DNA of 64,000 nt from Oceanobacter sp. 1_MG-2023. GTDB lineage: Bacteria > Pseudomonadota > Gammaproteobacteria > Pseudomonadales > Oceanobacteraceae. The notes beneath the pieces were generated by a model that was not told the origin of the DNA, ran no database searches, and worked only from the letters and a program-made list of their open reading frames with translations. The position numbers were made by a program, and so were the translations under genes. This document shows positions 45,990 to 54,143 of the stretch, in pieces (the first letter of the stretch is position 1; every line of letters begins with the position of its first letter). The stretch spans positions 248,001 through 312,000 of the forward strand of contig NZ_JAUYWA010000001.1 of NCBI RefSeq assembly GCF_030689025.1. The letters are read 5' to 3'.

Positions 45990-47768
45990 TCAGCGAGCTG
46001 CAACTTCATGACGTTTTGGCAGTTTGAAGGTCCAGACCGAACCACCCTGGTTCAGGTTTTTCACACGTTTGGCCACTTCACCGCCCCACAATGGAACCGC
46101 ACCACCCCAGCCGGAAACAACCGCGATGTACTGCTCGCCATCTTGCTCCCAGGTCACCGGAGTACCGACAATACCGGAACCGGTGTTGAACTTGTAAACC
46201 ATCTCGCCGGTTTTGGCATCAAACGCCATCAGATAACCTTCCGGATTGCCGGTAAATACCAGGCCACCAGCGGTTGTCATCACACCACCCCAGAGCGGCG
46301 CGTTGTTTTCATAACGCCAGACTTCTTTTCCGGTTTTAGGATCGATGGCACGCAGAACACCAATATATTCTTCGTTGATCGGCTTGATGGTGAAGCCTGC
46401 ACCCAGGTAAGCAGCGCCTTTTTTATAGGCCGTTGGCTCGTTCCAGATATCCATCTCCCACTCGTTAGAGGGAACATAAAACAGGCCGGTATCCTGGGAG
46501 TACGCCATTGGCATCCAGTTTTTGCCCCCCAGGAACGCAGGAGAGGCGACGACGGAACTGCCTTTATGACCATCGGCGCTTTCGGATGGATTACCAGGAC
46601 GGAAAGCATCGTTAAAGATCGGACGACCGTTTTTATCCAGCCCCTTGGCCCAGGAAATCTTGTCGACAAACGGGAAGCCTTTGATGAAGTCGCCGTTTTC
46701 ACGATTCAAGACATAGAAAAAACCGTTACGGTCTGCTGTTGCAGCTGCCTTGACGGTTTTCTTGCCATCCTTATAGTCAAAAGAAATCAGCTCGTTCACA
46801 CCATCGTAATCCCAGCCATCGTGTGGCGTGGTCTGGAAGTGCCACTTGATTTCACCGGTATCCGGGTCGATAGCCAAACGGGAGGAAGAGTACAGGTTGT
46901 CCCCGGGACGCAAGTGCGAGTTCCAGGGTGCCGGGTTACCGGTACCAAAAAACAGCAGGTCAACATCGGGATCGTAAGTACCACCCAGCCAGGTTGCAGC
47001 ACCGCCTGATTTCCACAAATCCCCAGGCCAGGTTTTACCCGCCTTGCCACCGGTAATGCCGTTTTCCTTGCCTTTCAGGTAACCCATATGACCTTCAACG
47101 GTCGGACGGGTCCAGACCACTTCACCGGTCTTGGCGTCGTACGCTTCCACTTTACCGACGATACCGAACTCACCACCAGAGACACCGGTAATGACCTTGC
47201 CCTTGACCACGATAGGCGCCGCAGAGATGGAATAACCACCTTTGTAGTCTGCTACTTTTTTCTTCCAGACGGTTTTGCCGGTGTCTTTATCCAGCGCCAC
47301 CAGCTTGGCATCCAGCGTTCCGAAGATCACCAGGTTATCGAACAGTGCCACGCCCCGGTTGATCACGTCACAGCAAGGCATGATGTTTTCTGGCAAACGG
47401 GCATCGTATTGCCACAGCTCATCACCGGTAGCGATATCAATCGCAAACACCCGTGAATAAGAGGCGGTGACGTACATAACGCCGTCTTTGATCATTGGCT
47501 GGGATTCTTGACCCCGTTGCTTTTCACCGCCAAACGAGAAGCCCCACACCGGGGTCAGGTCCTGTACTGATTGGGAATTCACCTTGGATAAAGGACTGTA
47601 ACGCTGACCACGCAAACCCATACCATAGCTGACGACGTCACCAGTCGTTGCCTGGTCGTTGAGAATATCGTTATCCGTCACACCAGCCTGAACAGAGCTG
47701 GCCAAAGAGACGGCGGCTACCAGTGTCGATAACGCCAGTCCCTTCAAGCCGATAGAAGTTGTTTTCAT
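45990..47768 (-). CDS. pedH: PQQ-dependent alcohol dehydrogenase, lanthanide type (PedH-like)
   Basis: The 592-residue quinoprotein has a signal peptide (ending SVQA), the adjacent cysteines C132-C133 in [10 protein letters not shown], metal ligands E200 (GGEFG) and N278 (TGNPAPW), and catalytic D320. The residue two positions on is D322 ([12 protein letters not shown]), the extra aspartate that coordinates a lanthanide in XoxF, ExaF and PedH. The enzyme should oxidise primary alcohols with a rare-earth-PQQ cofactor in the periplasm. It is more like PedH of P. putida than the neighbouring ExaA-type enzyme. AGGGAG precedes the ATG. Terminator downstream; a 484-base regulatory region upstream. 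Confidence 0.93.
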   Translation of the reverse strand: MKTTSIGLKGLALSTLVAAVSLASSVQAGVTDNDILNDQATTGDVVSYGMGLRGQRYSPLSKVNSQSVQDLTPVWGFSFGGEKQRGQESQPMIKDGVMYVTASYSRVFAIDIATGDELWQYDARLPENIMPCCDVINRGVALFDNLVIFGTLDAKLVALDKDTGKTVWKKKVADYKGGYSISAAPIVVKGKVITGVSGGEFGIVGKVEAYDAKTGEVVWTRPTVEGHMGYLKGKENGITGGKAGKTWPGDLWKSGGAATWLGGTYDPDVDLLFFGTGNPAPWNSHLRPGDNLYSSSRLAIDPDTGEIKWHFQTTPHDGWDYDGVNELISFDYKDGKKTVKAAATADRNGFFYVLNRENGDFIKGFPFVDKISWAKGLDKNGRPIFNDAFRPGNPSESADGHKGSSVVASPAFLGGKNWMPMAYSQDTGLFYVPSNEWEMDIWNEPTAYKKGAAYLGAGFTIKPINEEYIGVLRAIDPKTGKEVWRYENNAPLWGGVMTTAGGLVFTGNPEGYLMAFDAKTGEMVYKFNTGSGIVGTPVTWEQDGEQYIAVVSGWGGAVPLWGGEVAKRVKNLNQGGSVWTFKLPKRHEVAAR

Positions 47769-47921
47769 TGTGTTCTCTCCCTAAAAGGATTTTCTTATTC
47801 GTGTAGGAGCCTCTGTGTCCGCTCAGGGTGGACAGCAGCCACAGGATGCACTGGCACGCATGCCCAGATACAACACCATTGTTGGTTTTGGCAGAGCATC
47901 ATCCAATCCGACCAGAGGCGT

Positions 47922-47958
47922 GATTTCCTAGTGCCTTGGTAGCAGTCCCGATACGGGA
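47922..47958 (-). promoter_or_regulatory. Candidate operator region of pedH
   Basis: On the minus strand the inverted repeat TCCCG-tat-CGGGA is followed 16 bases later by AGGAAATC, the half-site found twice upstream of exaA. The elements lie 150-190 bases upstream of the start. The functional link is inference from position and similarity. Confidence 0.3.
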
Positions 47959-48171
47959 GTAGTAGGTACCAGAGTGGTGACTTGAACGGGTATTAGAGAA
48001 AGAACAGAGACAAAGAGAGGTAAGGAAAGACAAACAGGGCATGGAAGACATGTATTCCCTGGCCATTGCCCCAGCCGACATTCCAGCCGCCAGCCTGACC
48101 AGTTTGGTTAATAACGGGAGAGAGAAACTGATCACAGGGTGGCCAGCATGAACGATCGGGGTTTCAAACAA

Positions 48172-48206
48172 GCAACCAGCACACGCCATCGGCGTGTACT
48201 GGTTGC
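48172..48206 (-). terminator. Hairpin after the PP2C-kinase gene
   Basis: GCAACCAGCACACGCC and GGCGTGTACTGGTTGC form a 16-bp stem with one mismatch around a 3-base loop. It lies 47 bases after the PP2C-kinase stop and is followed on the minus strand by TTGTTTG, a weak T-run. Confidence 0.65.
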
Positions 48207-48252
48207 AGGGTCGATCCATTGATGCCCGGAGAATACCAGGCACTAACGAGTG

Positions 48253-49980
48253 TCAGTCGTTCAATAACAAAGCCAGGGCTTCAATAATGGCCACCGCGGC
48301 CAAGGCCACAGCACTCCAGCGCCAGAAGCCCACCGGGTCACGAGCCAGCCAAGAACGTCCCCGGTGCACTCTGACCAGCTGTTCATTTGGCCTATACAAA
48401 TCTTCCCGCAGCTCTGAAAATGCCTGATAACGGTCATCAGGGTTTGGAGCAGTAGCCTTTTTCAGCACCAGATCCAGCCACAGGGGGATATCGGAGCGAT
48501 ACATCCGAATGCTCTGGTAACGCCACTCAGAGTCCGAGCGCGCTCCACGTTCCTGTATGCGCTCCAGCGGGAAAGGAGGACTTCCAGCCAGCATTTCATA
48601 AATCACCACCCCCAGAGCAAACAGATCACTCTGGGCGCCATATTCCTGCTTCAGTATCGCTTCCGGGGCCTGATAGTCCATGGAATCAATCACAGGCCAC
48701 TCTTTTAGCGCTGGAATGTCTCGTCCAATGACAGTCCCCAGATCCACCAGTTTGACGCCCCCACCCTGAACAATGATCACGTTGTCCGGAGTCAGGTTAC
48801 GGTAGGTCAAGCCGGCCCGTTGCAAGGCTCGTAAACCATGAATAATCTGCTCAACAATAAAGCGTACCTGGTTAACCTCGGCATCCGGATTATCGAATAT
48901 CCACTGGCGCAACGACACCCCGTCGATCCATTCAAACACATGATAGTTATAACGCGAGTCTTCCTGTGGCACCGCACTGATGACATTACGGTGATTGATG
49001 CGTTCTGCCACCCACTGCTCACGGGCAAAACATTCCAGATAATCCCGGTTTTCCTGTAACCCAATCGCCGGAGCCTTCAGCAGATAAAGACGCCCATTAC
49101 GCTTGTTCACCACCTGATAGGTAATACTGGAAACACTGGACTCGATAATGTGGTTGATCTGGTAATGATCGATGCTGTCACCAGCAGACAAAACCGCGGG
49201 CACCTGACGCTCGGACACTTGCGGGCCAGATTCCTGCAGGCTTTCATCCGGTACTTGCCGGACCTGCAAGATCACACACGTACCATTACCATCGCTGCCG
49301 GCTTCTATCGCCTGCTTGACCAGGGTTGAGCACACCGCCTCAATCTCGGCCTGACTGCTTTCTGACGTTACCGCATTCATGGCATCCACCATGTTCTTGC
49401 GGGATACAAAGGCGTGAACACCATCGGTCGTCAGCAGAAAAATATCGCCCTGCTGTACATCACGCTGGAAATAATCCACCTCGATATGGCTGTCCATACC
49501 CAGTGATCGGGACAAATAGGTATTGCCACCACCTTCATGTACATGATCACGGGTGACTTGTTCCAGGCTATTGGCACTCCACAAATACACCCGGCTGTCA
49601 CCAACATGAAAAAAGTGGGCCGTAGAACCATGCACCACAGCACAACTGAAAGTTGTTACCAATCCGTTGTTATGGGAAGAAGCCTGCTTGCCATGATGGT
49701 ACAACCAGCTGTTCAGAGAGGTGAGAACCTTGCCGGCGGAACGCTTGACGTCCCAACTGTCTGGTGTGCTGTAATAGTCGTTGAGAAAGTCGGTGACACT
49801 GGTCGAGCTGGCCTGTTGGGCATTGGCACTGCTGCTGGCCCCATCGGCGACACAGGCTCCAACTCCCTTGAATCGAACGACCTCAGGATCTGGTCGATAT
49901 ACCGCAAATGCATCCTGGTTATCTTCTTTTCCACCTGCTGCGGAAAAGCCCCCAAACTGAATATCTAGAGCTATTGTCAT
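48253..49980 (-). CDS. PP2C phosphatase / degenerate Ser-Thr kinase fusion, membrane-anchored
   Basis: The 575-residue protein joins three parts. Residues 1-240 are a PP2C phosphatase with intact metal motifs (D23 in EDNQDAF, D46-G47 in VADGASS, HVGDSRVY, D184-G185 in LTTDGV, and GNGTCVIL). Residues 268-535 are a protein kinase-like domain. A C-terminal membrane helix lies at 553-572. The kinase has K300 and D411-L-G, but the Gly-rich loop is missing (ESSVSSITYQV) and the catalytic H-R-D-x-K-x-x-N reads Y-R-N-L-T-P-D-N (391-398), so Asp and Lys are replaced. It is probably a pseudokinase or has weak activity, while the phosphatase looks active. Similar fusions occur in pseudomonads near nitrate assimilation genes; none are here. 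Confidence 0.9.
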   Translation of the reverse strand: MTIALDIQFGGFSAAGGKEDNQDAFAVYRPDPEVVRFKGVGACVADGASSSANAQQASSTSVTDFLNDYYSTPDSWDVKRSAGKVLTSLNSWLYHHGKQASSHNNGLVTTFSCAVVHGSTAHFFHVGDSRVYLWSANSLEQVTRDHVHEGGGNTYLSRSLGMDSHIEVDYFQRDVQQGDIFLLTTDGVHAFVSRKNMVDAMNAVTSESSQAEIEAVCSTLVKQAIEAGSDGNGTCVILQVRQVPDESLQESGPQVSERQVPAVLSAGDSIDHYQINHIIESSVSSITYQVVNKRNGRLYLLKAPAIGLQENRDYLECFAREQWVAERINHRNVISAVPQEDSRYNYHVFEWIDGVSLRQWIFDNPDAEVNQVRFIVEQIIHGLRALQRAGLTYRNLTPDNVIIVQGGGVKLVDLGTVIGRDIPALKEWPVIDSMDYQAPEAILKQEYGAQSDLFALGVVIYEMLAGSPPFPLERIQERGARSDSEWRYQSIRMYRSDIPLWLDLVLKKATAPNPDDRYQAFSELREDLYRPNEQLVRVHRGRSWLARDPVGFWRWSAVALAAVAIIEALALLLND

Positions 49981-50259
49981 TGTTAGGTATCTTTGTTTGA
50001 TCGCTGATCGTTACACTATCCGGGTGTGCGCAAAGCATACATGGACAATAATATTCCTCGCTACCGCCAAACATCAGATTCGTCAATTAATGCGATAAAT
50101 AAGACATTAGCGCTGCATTGACTACTGGCTTGTTATGACAAAAACTGACAAAGCGCAATCGCTGTTTCTAACACCTGTGCCAGGTAGCTGAGTGGTGATC
50201 AATAAATAACCACCAATAAACTGGCTCATTGTCTTAAACGACATGGGCGGGAAGCATTC
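49981..50259. other. Intergenic region upstream of PP2C-kinase
   Basis: This AT-rich stretch should hold the promoter of the PP2C-kinase gene. It separates that gene from the uncharacterised operon. No gene, repeat or structured RNA is evident. Confidence 0.5.
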
Positions 50260-50502
50260 TCAGCCAGTAATCCGAGGCCGCCATCGGCTCTGCCCGGTCT
50301 GTTGCTGGGAGACTGAATTGGCGGAGATGATAAGATTATCAGTTTTAATTGCAACCGGCGTTTCGCTCGTAATAGCGACAAGAGCCGCCAGGTTCTGAAT
50401 CCCATTCAGACTAACGCGGATGAGTAAATCCAGAATAACGCCGACCAGCGAGCTTGTCTTGTGTGCAAAGGCAGGAACGCCTTCCCTGGCTGTCCCCAAC
50501 AC
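50260..50502 (-). CDS. Possible small protein coupled to the upstream gene
   Basis: This 80-codon frame begins with a GTG at 50502, directly after the stop codon of the preceding gene (stop at 50504-50506), a spacing typical of translational coupling. Codon choice resembles real genes here. The translation (LVGVILDLLIRVSLNGIQNLAALVAI, then a polar tail rich in Gln and Arg) has an amphipathic or hydrophobic N-terminal half. I do not recognise a family. It could be a chance frame in the 3' region of the operon. Confidence 0.35.
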   Translation of the reverse strand: MLGTAREGVPAFAHKTSSLVGVILDLLIRVSLNGIQNLAALVAITSETPVAIKTDNLIISANSVSQQQTGQSRWRPRITG

Positions 50503-50503
50503 A

Positions 50504-51541
50504 TTAGCTCACTCGTAGGTACACCATGGTCTGGTTGACCAGTTGGTAGGCTATTTCGCCAAAGGTGATGGGGCCATGCATGCGATCGGTTTTTTTCCCT
50601 TCCAGCTCACCATACAGATAATTGAGAATACAATTGCAGCAGAAAGCGATTTCCCCGTCATCGTGAGGCACTTGTTGCGCAAACGCTTCAGCATACGGCG
50701 GGATCGCGCCCGCCAGGCGATATGCTTGTCCAGCGTATACCGGAGCGTAAAAGGTGACTTCTCCGGTTGTGGCATTCACATTCTGAAAACTGACATTGAT
50801 ATAAGCACCACAATAGTCAGCCACCAATGGCAAGCGGGTGTCCGCTCCACTGGAATGCAGGTAATTGGCCAGATTAGTACTTACACCATCGATATCAACT
50901 TCCGTGGCACTCAAACCGGATTCAGGGAAGCGGATAACCGGGCCGTTGCCGGGTTGGAACAGGTTGATGATTTCAATCCCGGCGGCCTTATCACCATCGA
51001 TCGCAACATGCATCGCTACGGCAAGGTTGTCGTGAAATTCGCCAGTCGGGCCAAACACAACTTTGGGGCTAACCTTATCGCTGCTCAGGTCATCCAGGTG
51101 TATACCCGCGACCCAGCCAACCAACGGTTGCAAGTACATATTGTCAAATTCCGGGGCATTCTTGGCAAAACGTTGGTGCACTTCAGAAAACGCAGGAACA
51201 ATCAGAACCGTAAAGCCGTTATCAGGTGCATCATTGCAAACCCCTTCGATACTGCGCTCGTCGTAAGTACAAAGATCCGGCGCGCCGCTGGCCGCTGGCA
51301 GTTCATTTACGAACACCAGCTCCCGGCTACACAGACCCCCGTCTTCGCTCATAAAGTACGGAATGGTGCCACCAATCCAGAAGCCTTTTGGCAGTTGGCG
51401 TAATGCCGCTTCATCACCCGCGATGCTGACTCCTCGCCCGCTCTGGATAATCCGGGCGGCTGCCGCAACGGTCATCAGGTGGCCTGGGACATTCCCGCTA
51501 CCGGGTCGGCTATCCGGATGGTTGGATATGGCCAGATTCAT
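50504..51541 (-). CDS. Uncharacterised protein (DUF6976-like)
   Basis: The 345-residue protein begins with a stretch resembling GRGVSIAGDEAALRQLPKGFWIGGTIPYF, a pattern I associate with an uncharacterised bacterial family, possibly DUF6976 (from memory, unverified). It has no signal peptide or membrane helix. The C-terminal part contains FCCNCILNYLYGELEG, with three cysteines close together, reminiscent of the C-terminal part of FIST-type sensory proteins. Its ATG overlaps the stop of the upstream transposase-like gene (ATGA), so both are made together. Function is unknown. Confidence 0.6.
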   Translation of the reverse strand: MNLAISNHPDSRPGSGNVPGHLMTVAAAARIIQSGRGVSIAGDEAALRQLPKGFWIGGTIPYFMSEDGGLCSRELVFVNELPAASGAPDLCTYDERSIEGVCNDAPDNGFTVLIVPAFSEVHQRFAKNAPEFDNMYLQPLVGWVAGIHLDDLSSDKVSPKVVFGPTGEFHDNLAVAMHVAIDGDKAAGIEIINLFQPGNGPVIRFPESGLSATEVDIDGVSTNLANYLHSSGADTRLPLVADYCGAYINVSFQNVNATTGEVTFYAPVYAGQAYRLAGAIPPYAEAFAQQVPHDDGEIAFCCNCILNYLYGELEGKKTDRMHGPITFGEIAYQLVNQTMVYLRVS

Positions 51542-52260
51542 TGTACTGCCTCCCGGATCTGTTCAATCTCCCGGCCAGCGGTCGCCGGATTCTTTTCGAA
51601 GTAACGGCGTAATTGCTGTATTTTCAGCATGCGTACTTCTTCATCGTGAGCCATGGCATATTGCTGCCGCAAACGCATCAGCAACAGACGTAACCCCAGA
51701 TTACGCATGTCCAGATCCCGTTCCCCCGTGAGCAACTCTCGCCATATGGCAATGTCTGCTGCAGGCAGTGCTGATTTTTGTTGATCACGAGTCAGCACCG
51801 ACATCATATCTGGCGATATGTCCGGGCTGGCAGTCTGGTTGAGGTTCGACCCTAACTTGCCAGTATCCAGGCCATGCTTGAATTGCCACAACATGTCAGC
51901 ATCCAGTTCCAGCAGGCGTGCAATGGTGCCTAATGACATGCCTTCGGTGAGCATGGCAATCACTTGCTGACCCAGTGCATTGCTGAAAGGAGCACGGGCA
52001 TCACCACTCCAGGGAGCATTCGGCAATTCATCTCCTTCCGGGTAGTCGATACGTATGGTGCACTTCAAGACACCCAGGTTGGTGTGTCGCCATGTTTTAT
52101 GATGACCAAAATGCTGGATCGCCCGGCGTGAGCCAAACCAGCCAGAACGTGCCTGGCCAATACAGACTTCAACGCGACGGTGATTCTGATTAATGCGGAT
52201 ATCGTGAATAATCCAGGGAGAGACGACCCCCATCAGCTGTTCGACAGATTCATGGTTCAT
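51538..52260 (-). CDS. Domesticated ISL3-transposase-like DNA-binding protein
   Basis: The 240-residue protein looks like the N-terminal part of an ISL3 family transposase. Residues 40-85 (WFGSRRAIQHFGHHKTWRHTNLG, then CTIRIDYPEG) follow the pattern W-R-H-L-D...P-R-V of the degenerate zinc-ribbon region, and residues 95-135 (FSNALGQQVIAMLTEGMSLGTIARLLELDADMLWQF) follow the helix-turn-helix region. The cysteines of the zinc ribbon are lost, and there is no DDE catalytic domain. The remainder (140-240) is helical. There are no flanking inverted repeats visible. It is probably a regulator derived from a transposase, co-translated with the next gene. GAGG lies 8 bases before the ATG. Confidence 0.55.
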   Translation of the reverse strand: MNHESVEQLMGVVSPWIIHDIRINQNHRRVEVCIGQARSGWFGSRRAIQHFGHHKTWRHTNLGVLKCTIRIDYPEGDELPNAPWSGDARAPFSNALGQQVIAMLTEGMSLGTIARLLELDADMLWQFKHGLDTGKLGSNLNQTASPDISPDMMSVLTRDQQKSALPAADIAIWRELLTGERDLDMRNLGLRLLLMRLRQQYAMAHDEEVRMLKIQQLRRYFEKNPATAGREIEQIREAVQ

Positions 52261-52613
52261 CTGGTGTCCTCTTGTTTTTATTATGCGTCCCGGCTTTATA
52301 CTTTATACCTTCTCGTACCCGTCATATGGACGGGCTGCTGGATAAGTCACTGGTTATTGACCATCCTTGCCCAAACCAGGGGCTAGTCCCAGGTTCTGAC
52401 AGTATTCACCATAGTATGCCCACGACCGTACAGACATATTGATCCAACCGTGCCAATTCTTTACTCCTTTGGGAGTAGTACTCTCCACCATGACAGCTTC
52501 GGCACTGCTGTTGTGCGTCTGCGCTAAAATCTTGCGATATCTTGACCTAGGCCATTCGGCAACAGCGCTATTTCCGTTTAACTGTCGCGCTTCACACGAC
52601 ACGGATGCTAATT
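52261..52613. other. Divergent intergenic region of the uncharacterised cluster
   Basis: This gap separates the transposase-like/DUF operon (minus) from the small protein gene at 52614 (plus). Overlapping frames at 52354-52602 and 52439-52702 do not look coding. It should contain two promoters; none can be assigned confidently. Confidence 0.45.
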
Positions 52614-53042
52614 ATGACGACTCCAGAAGATACCAGGCCCGTTCAGCCCAATACGATCTGGCAACGACCTCCTTTTACGCCTCTTCAGCGTCTGCAGGAT
52701 AACTTCCAGATTACTCCCCAGGGTTCAAACATCCCCATTGCCAGAAGCCAGAGTCTGTTTCTTGCACATCACCCGAGCACCAGTACTGACACCGGCCAGT
52801 CGGACTCGCCGTTATCCGCCTGGTATTTGCCGCTGATTGATTTTCTTCCCCCTGATGCACTGCTGCCCTCAGGCAAGATTTTCAACTGCCCAACGTTGGG
52901 AAATTGCTGGGTATTCAACCTCGATATCAATGGCCACTCTGTACCTGAAAGTGCCTGGGTGTATGTCGAGAGTGATATCGGCACAGGGACTACCGGATTG
53001 GTCGGTCTGGATGCCAGGTTGTTTAATCTGTCCACCTGTTAG
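52614..53042 (+). CDS. Hypothetical protein
   Basis: The 142-residue protein (from the ATG at 52614; an ATG at 52605 would add three residues) has no signal peptide or membrane helix. It is Pro/Thr-rich at the N-terminus and ends with a possibly beta-rich part with several cysteines (IFNCPTLGNCWVFNLDING, and LSTC at the end). I do not recognise a family. It is divergent from the transposase-like/DUF operon and followed 102 bases later by an enoyl-CoA hydratase-like gene on the same strand. Confidence 0.55.
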   Translation: MTTPEDTRPVQPNTIWQRPPFTPLQRLQDNFQITPQGSNIPIARSQSLFLAHHPSTSTDTGQSDSPLSAWYLPLIDFLPPDALLPSGKIFNCPTLGNCWVFNLDINGHSVPESAWVYVESDIGTGTTGLVGLDARLFNLSTC

Positions 53043-53144
53043 ACCTCACCGAACCTTGCTGGGAATGCCAGGATCGGGCACAATAAATGTGAATAAAAAT
53101 AAACAGTGAATATCTTGTTGTTCACAAATAAAGGAATCACATCG

Positions 53145-53897
53145 ATGTTTGAGGATCTTCTCTATCGCCAGAGTCAGGGCGTTGCCTTACTGCAGCTGAA
53201 TCGGCCCCAGGTACTGAATGCCATTCGTGTACAAACCTACCGTGACCTGATTGCCTCCTTGACACTGGCCGACCAGGATGACCAGGTGAACGTTATTGTT
53301 CTCAGTGGTTCTGCCACTACATTCTCGGCTGGTAACGATCTCAGTGATTTGCTGCCCGGCGGCAACCTGCTGGATGTAAAAGAAGGTGTTGCGGGTATTT
53401 TTCATACTCTGGCGGCCCTGTGCAAACCGTTGATCATTGCCCAGGAAGGTGTCGCCATTGGTATTGGCGCTAATCTTTTACTCCATGCCGATCTTGCTTA
53501 TGCCGGTAAAAGTACCCGTTATTCCTTGCCTTTCGCCAAAATCGGCGTGACGTCCGAAGGAGCTTGCTCGGTATTACTGGCTGAAACGGTTGGGCCAAAG
53601 ATCGCCGCCGAACTGTTATTGAGTGGACGTTTCTTCAGTGCTGCAGAAGCGCAGCAATGGGGCTTGCTCAACCAGGTTACGGAAGATGGTCAGGCACAGG
53701 AACAGGCGATGGCCATGGCACATACCATCAGCAAAAACTCTCAGGGGTCGATTCGGGCCATCAAGCAGCTGGCCAGAGAAGAAGGTCATGTCGAACGGGT
53801 CGACCGGGCCGTTGATATCGAAATGCAGCGATTTGCCGAACTGCTGCACACACAGGAAACCCAGTTGCGTATCCAGCAAGTGCTGAGTAAGCAATAA
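53145..53897 (+). CDS. Enoyl-CoA hydratase/isomerase family protein
   Basis: The 250-residue crotonase-fold protein has the oxyanion-hole segments SAGNDLSDLL (about 64-73) and GVAIGIGANLLLHADLAYAG, and one catalytic glutamate retained in GVTSEGACSVLL. The second glutamate of true hydratases is not obvious, so isomerase or a related reaction is possible. These enzymes work in beta-oxidation or CoA-linked degradation. AAAGGA precedes the ATG at 53145. The gene is convergent with isocitrate lyase, which fits fatty acid or alcohol growth but does not prove a link. Confidence 0.85.
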   Translation: MFEDLLYRQSQGVALLQLNRPQVLNAIRVQTYRDLIASLTLADQDDQVNVIVLSGSATTFSAGNDLSDLLPGGNLLDVKEGVAGIFHTLAALCKPLIIAQEGVAIGIGANLLLHADLAYAGKSTRYSLPFAKIGVTSEGACSVLLAETVGPKIAAELLLSGRFFSAAEAQQWGLLNQVTEDGQAQEQAMAMAHTISKNSQGSIRAIKQLAREEGHVERVDRAVDIEMQRFAELLHTQETQLRIQQVLSKQ

Positions 53898-54085
53898 CCA
53901 CGTCTCTCCAGCAGTCCAGCATCGGTTTACCGACTTCTCTTGTCACGACTTTCGCCATTCTCCTGAAGCCAGTTCAGGGGGATGGTGTTCCTTGCTTTGC
54001 CTTGCCTGTCTGTCTCTCAACGCCCCTCTCCCACTCCTGTAATAGCAGCGAGTGAATCAGAACCGGGCCATTTGTAATCAGGCAC

Positions 54086-54112
54086 AAAAAAAGGCGGCCC
54101 GAAGGCCGCCCT
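54086..54112 (-). terminator. Terminator after aceA
   Basis: The stem GGCGGCC/GGCCGCC with a CGAA-type tetraloop is followed on the minus strand by eight T residues, 32 bases beyond the aceA stop codon. Confidence 0.92.
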
Positions 54113-54143
54113 GGATACAACACCCGAGGGGGTGTACCAGCTC

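Larger units (their letters stand above)
47769..48252. other. Intergenic region upstream of pedH
   Basis: This 484-base gap precedes the lanthanide-type dehydrogenase and ends at the PP2C-kinase gene. It contains a perfect short inverted repeat TCCCG-ata-CGGGA at 47946-47958, a half-site AGGAAATC on the minus strand (47922-47929) and the hairpin at 48172-48206. Reading frames here (for example 47899-48243, minus) lack coding character. No RNA gene recognised. Confidence 0.5.

Noticed and set aside
45813..47009. 398-codon plus-strand frame opposite pedH
   Set aside because: The minus-strand dehydrogenase is unambiguous. The long antisense frame is a codon-bias artefact.
47899..48243. 114-codon minus-strand frame upstream of pedH
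   Set aside because: It has an abnormal Ser/Cys-rich composition, overlaps the hairpin at 48172-48206 and lacks a ribosome binding site.
51538..52260. Intact ISL3 insertion sequence
   Set aside because: Only the N-terminal part of a transposase is represented, there is no catalytic domain, and I see no terminal inverted repeats or target duplication.
52439..52702. 87-codon plus-strand frame in the gap before the hypothetical gene
   Set aside because: It overlaps the better-supported start region of the gene at 52614 in a different frame and shows no coding character.
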